Shown: positions 43,321-50,757 of the stretch, in pieces | Layout of the letters: every line of letters begins with the position of its first letter | Numbering within the stretch: position 1 is the first letter of the stretch | NCBI RefSeq assembly: GCF_001038625.1 | Contig: NZ_CP011803.1 | Location: 2,728,001 to 2,792,000 of the forward strand | Origin: Clostridium carboxidivorans P7 | Lineage (GTDB): Bacteria; Bacillota; Clostridia; Clostridiales; Clostridiaceae | Direction of reading: 5' to 3' | Length of the DNA: 64,000 nucleotides | Notes under the pieces: model-generated | What the model was told of the DNA's origin: nothing | Databases searched by the model: none | What the model saw: the letters and a program-made list of their open reading frames with translations, nothing else | Made by a program: the position numbers and the translations under genes

Positions 43321-43362
43321 CTTTTCACCTCGCTTTATGTATATAAATATGGGATTTTTCTA

Positions 43363-44097
43363 TTATTTTGAACAAGGACAAAATCTTTCAAGCTTCATTA
43401 AAGCTGCTGCACCTGCAAGAGTAGTTCCAAAAAATATAGTTGGTTTATCTAACAAAACATTAGTTATTGTTTTATTAGCTACAGTGCTGCCTGTAGCAAC
43501 CACAATATCACACCAATTCAACAAGTCCTCAATTAATTTACTTCCATCCTCAACCATTACTCCATATTTAACTTTTCCTATATTATTGTCATCTAAATCC
43601 ACAATTCTTACCTTATAATTTTTACTCAAATTTTCTAATATAGCTGGTTGATATCCTATTAATGCAATTTTAGGATTATCATATTTATTTTTTATATATT
43701 CTACTAACTCCAAAGCACAGCTTTCTGGTTCTCCATCTTTACAGTGTACTGTATTATTTGTCATCCCTAAGTATCTGCATACAGCATTTAAAGTTGCAAT
43801 ATATACAGCTGTATCAAAGTTTGTCTCTAGCGGCATTTCAATTATTTGTTTTAAATTTCCCAGGAAATTATTCGGCATATCTGTAAAAGCCTGACCTTTA
43901 ACACCTTTAAAATCTGCTTGTAATAATTTTTCTTTTCCTTTTATAATGGGAAAATCTTTTCTTTCAGTATTTCCTATAGCCTCTTCTGCAGTTAAAGCTC
44001 TTCCTGTTATTTTTACTTCTTCATTTAACAATCCATTATCTTCTACAAGTTTTTTAAACTTATCAAATAAATCAGTATAAAATTCATTTTTATTCAT
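43363..44097 (-). CDS. DUF364 putative heavy-metal chelation protein
   Basis: A 244-residue protein with an N-terminal DUF4213-like region (about 1-90, FTDMPNNFLGNL) and the DUF364 Rossmann-like domain (about 110-240): VCRYLGMTNNTVHCKDGEPE, KIALIGYQPAILENL, RIVDLDDNNIG, DIVVATGSTVANKTI, FFGTTLAGAAAL, ending FCPCSK. The family is described as putative heavy-metal chelating; the conserved Cys residues fit, but no reaction is established. It lies between the DUF1847 and NifX-like genes with short gaps, so the three are an operon. Confidence 0.88.
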   Translation of the reverse strand: MNKNEFYTDLFDKFKKLVEDNGLLNEEVKITGRALTAEEAIGNTERKDFPIIKGKEKLLQADFKGVKGQAFTDMPNNFLGNLKQIIEMPLETNFDTAVYIATLNAVCRYLGMTNNTVHCKDGEPESCALELVEYIKNKYDNPKIALIGYQPAILENLSKNYKVRIVDLDDNNIGKVKYGVMVEDGSKLIEDLLNWCDIVVATGSTVANKTITNVLLDKPTIFFGTTLAGAAALMKLERFCPCSK

Positions 44098-44119
44098 TTA
44101 GATCCTCTTCTTTATTTAA

Positions 44120-44743
44120 TTATTTATATAGCTTATTTTTATAGTATCCATCTGAAAGATATAGCGCCCCTATAGGATTATGTGCAAGTACTCTATCTTT
44201 AACTGCAAAAACAGTTATTGGTGCATCAGAATATTTTATAAATAATGAATCATGACCTACACATAATCCTAAAATAATATTTAAATCCGTTTTAGCGTTA
44301 TTTAGAAAAATAGCTTGTCCTATAGGATTGCACATAGCTTCATATGTACCAGGTCTTACCTTTTCACTATCCTTAATATTCAAAAATTCTTTAGGTATAC
44401 TTCCATTTTTACAAACCACCGAATTAACCTCAAATCCATTATGCTTTAATATTGAACATAATGCTTTTGCTTCATTACTTAATCCCACACAAAAAGCTAC
44501 TCCTAATTTTTTAAAGTTGCATTTATTAGCAAAATCCATTATTTCTTCAAGCCTTGTTTTTTTACAATATCCTTCTGCTTCAACTAACGCTGAATTATGT
44601 GCTAATTTATAATTTTCAGCTTCAGAATATAACTTTTTTATTTTCTCTTGTTCCTCTTTTTCATTGCAAGGACAATTAACAGGTAATTTTTCAAGTTCTC
44701 CTTTCTTACAATAATGTTCACTGCACATAGCACAAGTATACAT
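44120..44743 (-). CDS. DUF1847 Cys-rich metal-binding protein
   Basis: A 207-residue protein: N-terminal zinc-finger-like MYTCAMCSEHYCKKG and NCPCNE, then a domain with AFCVGLSNEAKALCSIL, GTYEAMCNPIGQA, and LGLCVGHDSLFIKYSDAP, all DUF1847 signatures. The Cys content suggests metal or Fe-S binding; no function is established. GAGGTGG precedes the ATG. It is the first gene of the operon with DUF364 and a NifX-like protein and has two palindromes in its promoter. Confidence 0.88.
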   Translation of the reverse strand: MYTCAMCSEHYCKKGELEKLPVNCPCNEKEEQEKIKKLYSEAENYKLAHNSALVEAEGYCKKTRLEEIMDFANKCNFKKLGVAFCVGLSNEAKALCSILKHNGFEVNSVVCKNGSIPKEFLNIKDSEKVRPGTYEAMCNPIGQAIFLNNAKTDLNIILGLCVGHDSLFIKYSDAPITVFAVKDRVLAHNPIGALYLSDGYYKNKLYK

Positions 44744-44848
44744 ATTACCACCTCAAACCTTCTTCATTTTATTTTAAAAAGTAATTATGCCTTTAAGAAA
44801 AGATTTATTTATAAAAAGCATAACTACATTAATTATCTAACACACTAT

Positions 44849-44896
44849 TAGCATATGCTATAAATATAATTATAGCATATGCTAATTATATATCAA
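44849..44896 (-). promoter_or_regulatory. DUF1847 operon promoter with two palindromic operators
   Basis: Minus-strand TTGATA (44891-44896), a 16-base spacer and TATAAT (44869-44874). TAGCATATGCTA (44873-44884) sits between -35 and -10. An identical 12-mer (44849-44860) lies 24 bases downstream near the start of transcription. Both fit TTRRCATNTGYYAA. Confidence 0.75.
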
Positions 44897-44902
44897 TAAA
44901 AA

Positions 44903-44941
44903 AAGCCATTAGAATAGTCTTTAAAATTATTCTAACTGGCT
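44903..44941 (-). terminator. Terminator of the ferredoxin-methyltransferase operon
   Basis: A hairpin with arms AGCCATTAGAATA and TATTCTAACTGGCT is followed on the minus strand by seven T. It is nearly the same sequence as the terminator at 22280-22322, with 20 or more identical bases in the right arm and loop. Confidence 0.8.
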
Positions 44942-44977
44942 CCTTATGTTCAATAAAAAATTAATATTTCTATTTTA

Positions 44978-45538
44978 TTATATTTTAAATTTTAAACCAT
45001 AATGTTCATTATTAATATTTACTTCCTCTAAAAAAGTAAATTCTAGAGGTTCAACTAGGCTTTTTATTTCTTCTTTTGATATTCTTTCATTTACTGGCGG
45101 ACCACTTTTCATATCCCTTTTATCCCATTCAATTATACAAAAATATCCTTCATTTTTTAATACTCTTTTTACCTCTGTAAGAAATCTCATTTTATCTTCT
45201 ATTTCATGTATAACATTACATACAAAAACATAATCAATAGAATTATTTTCTACTGGAAAGGAATATTCTTCACTCTTTTTAAATTCTATATTTGTTATAT
45301 CTTCTACTTTTTCCTTTGCAATATCAAGAATTTCTGGTGTTATATCTATACCAATTACATTTCCCTTATTAATAATTTTTGCTGCTGGTATAGTAAAATA
45401 ACCTATGCCACACCCTATATCAAGTAACGTACCTTTGTTACCTATTTTAAACTTTTTTAGAGTTTCTTCAGGAGGCATACTCTCTCTTCTTTTAGGATTA
45501 TCTAATTTTTCTATTTTTTTAATATCAAATTTATGCAT
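44978..45538 (-). CDS. Class I SAM-dependent methyltransferase
   Basis: A 186-residue Rossmann methyltransferase: motif I LLDIGCGIGYFTIPAA, motif II GIDITPEILDIA, VENNSIDYVFVCNVIHEIED (post-motif) and LKNEGYFCIIEWDK. Small members like this often methylate metalloids or small molecules, but the substrate cannot be deduced. The ATG at 45538 has GGGGAG eight bases upstream and is 5 bases past the ferredoxin stop, so the two genes are coupled. Ferredoxin linkage hints at a redox-related substrate; this is inference. Confidence 0.9.
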   Translation of the reverse strand: MHKFDIKKIEKLDNPKRRESMPPEETLKKFKIGNKGTLLDIGCGIGYFTIPAAKIINKGNVIGIDITPEILDIAKEKVEDITNIEFKKSEEYSFPVENNSIDYVFVCNVIHEIEDKMRFLTEVKRVLKNEGYFCIIEWDKRDMKSGPPVNERISKEEIKSLVEPLEFTFLEEVNINNEHYGLKFKI

Positions 45539-45543
45539 CTTAA

Positions 45544-45735
45544 TCACTCCCCATCTTCAAATTCTAATGCACCTATAGGACAATAGTATACACACCTACC
45601 GCATTTTACACATCTTTCTTCAAGTACAGTAGGTGCATCAAATCCTGTTTGTTTTAATGCATATACTGGACAAACTTTTACTGCTAAACATGAATGATCT
45701 TGCGTGCAAATATCCTTATTTACTCTTATTATCAT
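45544..45735 (-). CDS. Small 4Fe-4S ferredoxin
   Basis: A 63-residue ferredoxin with one full 4Fe-4S motif CVKCGRCVYYCPIGA and a partial second set (DICTQDHSCLAVKVCP). GGAGTG lies before the ATG at 45735; an upstream GTG overlaps it. It precedes a methyltransferase gene. Upstream lie a decayed polyferredoxin remnant (45776-45850) and an array of ATAT units (45898-45929), so the ferredoxin now appears to be the first intact gene under that promoter. Confidence 0.88.
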   Translation of the reverse strand: MIIRVNKDICTQDHSCLAVKVCPVYALKQTGFDAPTVLEERCVKCGRCVYYCPIGALEFEDGE

Positions 45736-45775
45736 AATAGTCACTCCAACCCTATCATATTTAATATTCTTATCA

Positions 45776-45850
45776 TTAACTTACTTTTTCATATCCTATT
45801 ACCTTCTTTGGATATGCTTTAAGATATTTTTCACAAATCTAAAAGCACAT
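45776..45850 (-). pseudogene. Internally deleted remnant of a polyferredoxin gene
   Basis: A good ribosome site (AAAGGAG, 45859-45865) and ATG (45850) are followed by a stop after three codons. The next 20 codons (45838-45776) read ICEKYLKAYPKKVIGYEKVS then stop. This matches the end of the polyferredoxin at 33621 (CGKCVTACPKKSIGYDKV) with key Cys lost. The start region and last codons remain, so most of the gene was deleted. The 307-base gap 45736-46041 holds this remnant and the ATAT array. Confidence 0.65.
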
Positions 45851-45897
45851 ACAATTAACTCCTTTCATATGGACTATTTAAATAGCTTAGCATCATT

Positions 45898-45929
45898 ATA
45901 TCATTATATTATGATATTACAATATATGA
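45898..45929. promoter_or_regulatory. Tandem 8-bp ATAT units upstream of the ferredoxin
   Basis: On the plus strand the units ATATCATT, ATATTATG, ATATTACA, ATATATGA follow one another. They match the arrays at 34303-34335 and 56562-56585. Confidence 0.55.
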
Positions 45930-46041
45930 GCATTAATTTTATACTAAATTTTTTCATTTAAATTTTAATTTGAAAGTAGATTTTACCTATAATGTGAAAA
46001 GTTGCTTTGATTTTAGCAAACAGATTAGATAAAAAATTTAC

Positions 46042-46404
46042 CTATTCAACTTTTCCAAGTATAAAACTTATAATTAATATTACAAAAACAAGTGAAGTAA
46101 TTTTGGCATATAAAAAATCTTTTTCTTTCATAAATACAATGATTGAAACACCTACACGAAATACAGGGGTTGCAATTAAAATCATAAGTCCAGTTAATAT
46201 TATTGAATATGATTTAAATGCCAAAGCTCCTTTTAAAATTGCTATAGGCTCTGTTGGATATGTACTTCCTGCATATCCGCTATTTCCAGTTAATAAAAAC
46301 ATTGCAAAACCAATGAATATTACAAAAGCACTTAATAAAACACCAAATTTTAAAAATTTACTTATAACAATCTCCATTTCTTCAATTTCATTTTTATGCA
46401 TCAT
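46042..46404 (-). CDS. DUF1634 membrane protein
   Basis: A 120-residue protein with three transmembrane helices (about 20-40, 65-85, 98-116), carrying the DUF1634 pattern: ISKFLKFGVLLSAFVIFIG, ILTGLMILIATPVFRVGVS, ITSLVFVILIISF. The family is nearly always next to a TauE/SafE transporter. Here its start overlaps the TauE stop by 4 bases, so the two are translationally coupled. It is presumed to be a partner of the transporter. Confidence 0.88.
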   Translation of the reverse strand: MMHKNEIEEMEIVISKFLKFGVLLSAFVIFIGFAMFLLTGNSGYAGSTYPTEPIAILKGALAFKSYSIILTGLMILIATPVFRVGVSIIVFMKEKDFLYAKITSLVFVILIISFILGKVE

Positions 46405-47237
46405 TTAACCCCCAATCCTTTTATAATCATTTCTATTGAAACATAAGCAACAACTGGTATAAATATTTTTCTTATAGTTTTACTCTTTAAATTCTGCATA
46501 ACCTTAGTTCCAATAGCTGCTCCAAATAAAACACCAAGAGCTACAGGAGCAGAAATTTTAGGATCTATATCCCCTCTAATTAAATACACACCAGCACTTG
46601 CAGCTGCAGTTACTCCTATCATAAAATTACTAGTGGCACTAGATACCTTTAATGGAAGTTTCATAAACAAGTCCATAGCCATAACCTTAAATATTCCACT
46701 TCCTATACCAAGAAGTCCTGATATAACCCCTGCCACATACATCATTCCAAATCCACCATAGACACCAGTAACATTATATTGAATTTGCTGATTTAAAACT
46801 TTGTCATAATAAGCCCCATTTAAATTTAATTTTGCAGCTATAGGATGTGTTTCAATATTTTTAGGAAGTTCACTTTTTGATTTTTTGATCATGTTAACTG
46901 TAGAATATAGTAAAACCATGCCAAATATTAAATAAAGATATTTAGTGTTAATCATTCCACTTAAAAATGCTCCTGTAATTGCACCTGTTGTTGTAGCTAT
47001 TTCGAGAAACATACCTACCCTTATATTTGTAATTCTATCTTTTATATAGGCAATAGCTGCTCCACTTGAAGTAGCAATTACTGATACTATACTTGCACCT
47101 ATGGCATATTTTATGTCTATTCCAAAAAATAAAGTTAATACCGGTGTAATTATAATACCTCCTCCAAGTCCAAGAATTGAACCCAACACTCCTGCTATAA
47201 TTGATATGATAAATATTTTCAAAGCTATTATAACCAT
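46401..47237 (-). CDS. TauE/SafE-family sulfite exporter-type transporter
   Basis: A 278-residue transporter with about eight helices in two TauE repeats: GVLGSILGLGGGIIITPVL in the first and GVISGLLGIGSGIFKVMAM in the second. The family moves sulfite, sulfonates and other organosulfur anions. The ATG at 47237 follows GGGGGAAAG and lies 1 base after the ROK gene stop. It is co-transcribed with DUF1634. With YeiH, LysR and thioredoxin genes nearby it suggests sulfur compound handling; the substrate is not certain. Confidence 0.9.
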   Translation of the reverse strand: MVIIALKIFIISIIAGVLGSILGLGGGIIITPVLTLFFGIDIKYAIGASIVSVIATSSGAAIAYIKDRITNIRVGMFLEIATTTGAITGAFLSGMINTKYLYLIFGMVLLYSTVNMIKKSKSELPKNIETHPIAAKLNLNGAYYDKVLNQQIQYNVTGVYGGFGMMYVAGVISGLLGIGSGIFKVMAMDLFMKLPLKVSSATSNFMIGVTAAASAGVYLIRGDIDPKISAPVALGVLFGAAIGTKVMQNLKSKTIRKIFIPVVAYVSIEMIIKGLGVK

Positions 47238-47238
47238 T

Positions 47239-48441
47239 TTACTTTCCCCCAATGCTTGTTTTTTTCAGATAGTTTTCTATTACTATCAAGCCTGATCCAA
47301 CTGCTATGGCATTTCCTTTAAATTCACCTCCATCACTAAATATAACCTCATTATTTAAACAGTTACTTTTATTAAATGCATCAATGCATTTATTGTAATA
47401 CAATTTATAATTTTTAATTAAAGGTCCATATAAAATTACCAATTGAGGATTTAATATTCTCACCATATTAGCAAGTCCAACCCCTAAAATTTCAGCACCC
47501 TTATTAATAATTTCTACAGCAGATTTATTATTATTCACTGTCAGTTCTAATATTTTTTTATAATCTTCCTCTTTTATTTCTTCATTTGTATCATTGTTAT
47601 TATTTTTTAATATTGAATTGAAACTTTTAACTATTGCATTAATAGAGGAATAACTGTCTAAGCATCCTTTATTGCCGCAACTACATTCTTCGCCATTGAA
47701 ATCTACAACCATATGCGCAAAAGCATCTTCAGAGTCCCTCATAGTCCTAATAATAATTCCATTATTTATAACTGCTGATCTTATTCCAATTCCACAATGT
47801 ACGTACACAATATTTTTAAAATCTTTTCCCTTACCAAATAGATATTCAGCTAAAACAGCAGCATTAGTTCCATTATCTATGAAACATGGAAGAGAAGTTC
47901 TTTTCTCAAACATGTCCCTTATAGGAACATTACTCCAAAGTTCATTGAAAAAATTTTTAGGATTTATCATAACACCTTTTTCTCTATCAAGTGGTCCTAC
48001 AGTACCTATTCCTATACCCAATACTTCACTTTTATCTATGGATAATTTTAATAGTCCTTCATCTATTATATTTCCAATTTTTTCAACAGTTTTCTCTGGC
48101 GAAAAACTATCATCCATAAAAAACTCTTTTTTTTCTAAAATTGTCATTTTTAAATTTAATATAACTATCCTTACATAAGTTCTTGACATATCTACCCCTA
48201 TAGCATATATACCACTTTGTGCCACATCGTATTTTACTGCTTTTCTACCTCCAGTTGACTTCGATATACCTGCCTCAGATATTAATTTTTTATCTTCAAG
48301 ACTTTTCATTACTCTATTTAAAGTAGTCAATGTCATACCTGTTATAGCTTGTATACTTTTCTTTGTAATCAAACCCTTTTTTTGAATTATATCAAGAGTT
48401 TCTAACTCTCTATTTGACAATTCTCTTAAAATTTTCTTCAT
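47239..48441 (-). CDS. ROK-family transcriptional regulator (NagC/XylR type)
   Basis: A 400-residue protein: N-terminal winged HTH (NRELETLDIIQKKGLITKKS, MTLTTLNRVMKSLEDKKLI) and a ROK sugar-kinase-like domain with ATP-type loop IGVDMSRTYVRIVI, GIGIGTVGPLD, and the zinc motif EECSCGNKGCLD near 251-262. Members respond to a sugar or its phosphate. ATG at 48441 follows AAGGAGG. The downstream TauE and DUF1634 genes are in its operon. Its promoter shares a 22-base -35 region with that of lgt. Confidence 0.9.
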   Translation of the reverse strand: MKKILRELSNRELETLDIIQKKGLITKKSIQAITGMTLTTLNRVMKSLEDKKLISEAGISKSTGGRKAVKYDVAQSGIYAIGVDMSRTYVRIVILNLKMTILEKKEFFMDDSFSPEKTVEKIGNIIDEGLLKLSIDKSEVLGIGIGTVGPLDREKGVMINPKNFFNELWSNVPIRDMFEKRTSLPCFIDNGTNAAVLAEYLFGKGKDFKNIVYVHCGIGIRSAVINNGIIIRTMRDSEDAFAHMVVDFNGEECSCGNKGCLDSYSSINAIVKSFNSILKNNNNDTNEEIKEEDYKKILELTVNNNKSAVEIINKGAEILGVGLANMVRILNPQLVILYGPLIKNYKLYYNKCIDAFNKSNCLNNEVIFSDGGEFKGNAIAVGSGLIVIENYLKKTSIGGK

Positions 48442-48477
48442 ATAAACCTCCTTTTTTACATATTTACCTATAACTTC

Positions 48478-48509
48478 ATTATACAACTTTTAACCATTTT
48501 GGCAATAAG
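48478..48509 (-). promoter_or_regulatory. Promoter of the ROK-TauE operon with shared -35 element
   Basis: Minus-strand TTGCCA, a 16-base spacer and TATAAT (48478-48483). The block 48488-48509 (minus CTTATTGCCAAAATGG then TTAAAA) matches 49725-49746 upstream of lgt at 21 of 22 positions. Confidence 0.6.
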
Positions 48510-48546
48510 TTTTTTGTATAATTTATCCGATCGCTACCATTGCTAA

Positions 48547-48720
48547 TATCCCAACCTTCTTCAAGTTTGGGATAAGCACTGCTACGCGCCTGGATAAGTT
48601 CTTCTAAGACTCAGATGGGTAAAATGACTAAATGGCATTTTACGAGCTTTTGCTCAAGTAAGAGGTATTACTCACAGGCAAACTCTACCTGAGTCTAAGA
48701 ATCACTTGATGACTTTATTT
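48547..48720. repeat. Hairpin element, copy 2 of a second interspersed family
   Basis: The 401-base gap 48442-48842 holds the ROK promoter, this element and the lgt terminator. Within the element are a small hairpin (TATCCCAA / TTTGGGATA, 48547-48574), a longer pair AAGACTCAGATGGG / CTACCTGAGTCT, and a segment (48683-48717) resembling 33117-33151. No reading frame was seen. Confidence 0.5.
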
Positions 48721-48765
48721 TTAAATCACTTTTCATGCATGTTTTATAATTAAAAATTTAAATAC

Positions 48766-48806
48766 AAAAAATCAAGCTGCAATTATACTTTTACAGCTTG
48801 ATTTTT
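48766..48806 (-). terminator. Terminator of lgt
   Basis: AAAAATCAAGCTG and CAGCTTGATTTTT form a 13-bp stem, with T run on the minus strand, 37 bases past the lgt stop. Confidence 0.85.
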
Positions 48807-48842
48807 CATCATGCATTATTGTTTTAAAATTTATAACACCAA

Positions 48843-49598
48843 CTAATTATTTTTCTTTTTATTAGCAAAACCAAAAACATAAATACCTATAAAGAATATA
48901 AATATACAAATAAATTGAGAAGTCGATAACAATCCAATGCTACCTCTTGGATCTCCTCTAAATATTTCGATAATAAATCTTCCTATACTGTATAAAATCA
49001 TATAAAGTCCTGATACTTGTCCTTTTCTTTTAGACTTTGATGAATAATAAAGAAGTAAACCTGCTATTATAAAATCTCCAGCACTTGAGAAAAGCTGTGT
49101 AGGTATTAATGGAACTCCATTGGGAGCATATAAAGAATTTTGAAATATTATACCAAAAACACTATCTGTTTCTCTTCCAAAGCAGCAGCCTGTTGCAAAG
49201 CACCCTATTCTTCCAAAACCTTGAGCCATTGCAATCGCTGGTACTACTAAATCTAAATAGCCCCAAAAATCTAAGTGCTTTTTTTTACAATAGACATACC
49301 CTGTTAAAACACCTCCCATTATACCTCCATAAACCACAAAGCCGCCAGTTAACGTTTCAAAAATATATTTAGGGTCATGAATTACATTTTGGAATTCTAC
49401 CATCCAAAATAAAAGTTTAGATCCGATAAAACCTCCTATTATTCCATATATGCCTAAATCTATAATTACATCTTCGTTAAAACCTAATTTCTTCGCTCTG
49501 TATGTTGATAGCAGCAATGCAGATATTATACCTATGGCTATCATAAGTCCATAACTGTATATAGTAATTGGACCAAATTTAAATAGTATTGGATGCAT
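48843..49598 (-). CDS. lgt: Prolipoprotein diacylglyceryl transferase
   Basis: Transfers diacylglycerol from phosphatidylglycerol to the lipobox Cys of prolipoproteins, in the membrane. Seven helices and the Lgt signature GRIGCFATGCCFGRETD are visible, with conserved HPILFKFGPITIYSYGLM at the start, GGFVVYGGIMGG, and FIIEIFRGDPRG. Length of 251 is normal. The ATG at 49598 is 9 bases after GGGG; an upstream ATG at 49604 is too close. Its promoter shares the -35 region of the ROK gene. A second lgt may exist elsewhere, as linkage to a ROK regulator is unusual. Confidence 0.93.
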   Translation of the reverse strand: MHPILFKFGPITIYSYGLMIAIGIISALLLSTYRAKKLGFNEDVIIDLGIYGIIGGFIGSKLLFWMVEFQNVIHDPKYIFETLTGGFVVYGGIMGGVLTGYVYCKKKHLDFWGYLDLVVPAIAMAQGFGRIGCFATGCCFGRETDSVFGIIFQNSLYAPNGVPLIPTQLFSSAGDFIIAGLLLYYSSKSKRKGQVSGLYMILYSIGRFIIEIFRGDPRGSIGLLSTSQFICIFIFFIGIYVFGFANKKKNN

Positions 49599-49714
49599 CT
49601 TCATATTCCCCTTTTCATATCTCGTGTATCTTATTATACATCGATTAATTTTTTTACTCAAAATTGAGCTAATATTATTAACATTTCTCTTAATGCTTTT
49701 TTATTTATAATATA

Positions 49715-49746
49715 ATTATATATGTTTTAACCGTTTTGGCAATAAG
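49715..49746 (-). promoter_or_regulatory. lgt promoter with shared -35 element
   Basis: Minus-strand TTGCCA, a 16-base spacer and TATAAT (49715-49720). The block 49725-49746 matches 48488-48509 at 21 of 22 positions and has the same place relative to -10. Confidence 0.6.
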
Positions 49747-49771
49747 CTAATCATCGAATAACTTGTAAAAT

Positions 49772-50650
49772 TTATTTATACTTTGCTTCACAATAATCCA
49801 TAAAATGCTGCATTATTTCTGTTAAATACTTATTCTTATGATATATGATTTTAAACTGTCTTTTAAATTTTATACCTTTTATAAGTATTTCGTAAAGAAT
49901 TGCAGAATCTAATTCATTCATTACTGAATTTCTTGAAATCACTGAAACTCCTAAACCTTCTGCAACTGCAGTTTTTATAGTATCAGTATTATTACAAACC
50001 CAGATAACTTGCCATGTTAATTGGTTTTCTATCATTTTATCCTCAAAGGTTTTACGAGTTCCGCTCCCCTCTTCACGAATAATAAATTTTTCCTTTTCAA
50101 GCTCATGAGGTTCAATGTAAGATAGTTTTGAAAATCTATGATTAGCTCCACAGATGAGTACAAGTTCATCATTCATAAATGGCTTGTTTATAATATCTGA
50201 ATTAGTTGTTTCTCCTTCTACAAGTGCTAAATCAATTTCATCATGAAGAAGCATTTTTTCAATTTTCGTAGTGTTTTCTTCATACACTTGTATATCAACT
50301 TCAGTATTTTCTCTTTGAAAATGTGAAACAAGTTTAGGAAGTACATAAGCTCCAACGGTAACACTTGCACCAATACGTATAGATCCTTTTTCATTTAGAG
50401 TTTTCATTTCATTTTCAAGCTCTATATTTAATTTAATAATATATCTAGCATAGCTGAGCAATTTTTCTCCTGCCTGAGTTATATAAAGTTTTTTCGACAG
50501 CCGTTCAAAAAGGCGTAAACCATAGTGGTTTTCAAGTTCAGAAATTGCCTGACTAACTGCTGATTGAGACATAAATAATGTGTCAGAAGCCTTTGTCATA
50601 TTCATTTTGTCACATACAGCAACAAATATTTTAAAGTGTCTTAAAGTCAT
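49772..50650 (-). CDS. LysR-family transcriptional regulator (CysL/YeiE-like)
   Basis: A 292-residue LTTR: N-terminal winged HTH (HFKIFVAVCDKMNMTKASDT, SQSAVSQAISELENHYG) and a type 2 periplasmic-binding sensor domain (about 90-290, IRIGASVTVGAYVLPKLV, REEGSGTRKTFED). The ATG at 50650 follows AAGGAG. It is divergent from a YeiH-family transporter gene at 50758, a widely conserved pairing in which the LysR protein activates the transporter. Related regulators sense sulfur metabolites; the ligand here is not known. Confidence 0.92.
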   Translation of the reverse strand: MTLRHFKIFVAVCDKMNMTKASDTLFMSQSAVSQAISELENHYGLRLFERLSKKLYITQAGEKLLSYARYIIKLNIELENEMKTLNEKGSIRIGASVTVGAYVLPKLVSHFQRENTEVDIQVYEENTTKIEKMLLHDEIDLALVEGETTNSDIINKPFMNDELVLICGANHRFSKLSYIEPHELEKEKFIIREEGSGTRKTFEDKMIENQLTWQVIWVCNNTDTIKTAVAEGLGVSVISRNSVMNELDSAILYEILIKGIKFKRQFKIIYHKNKYLTEIMQHFMDYCEAKYK

Positions 50651-50757
50651 AATATTCTCCTTATACATTAGTATATACTTATCACATTGATTAAATAATA
50701 ATATTTTACTTATATAATGTCAAGGTGTATCATAAGAAACAGATCGGAGGAGATATT

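Noticed and set aside
47672..48178. 168-codon plus-strand frame
   Set aside because: Antisense shadow of the ROK gene, which has clear motifs and a strong ribosome site.
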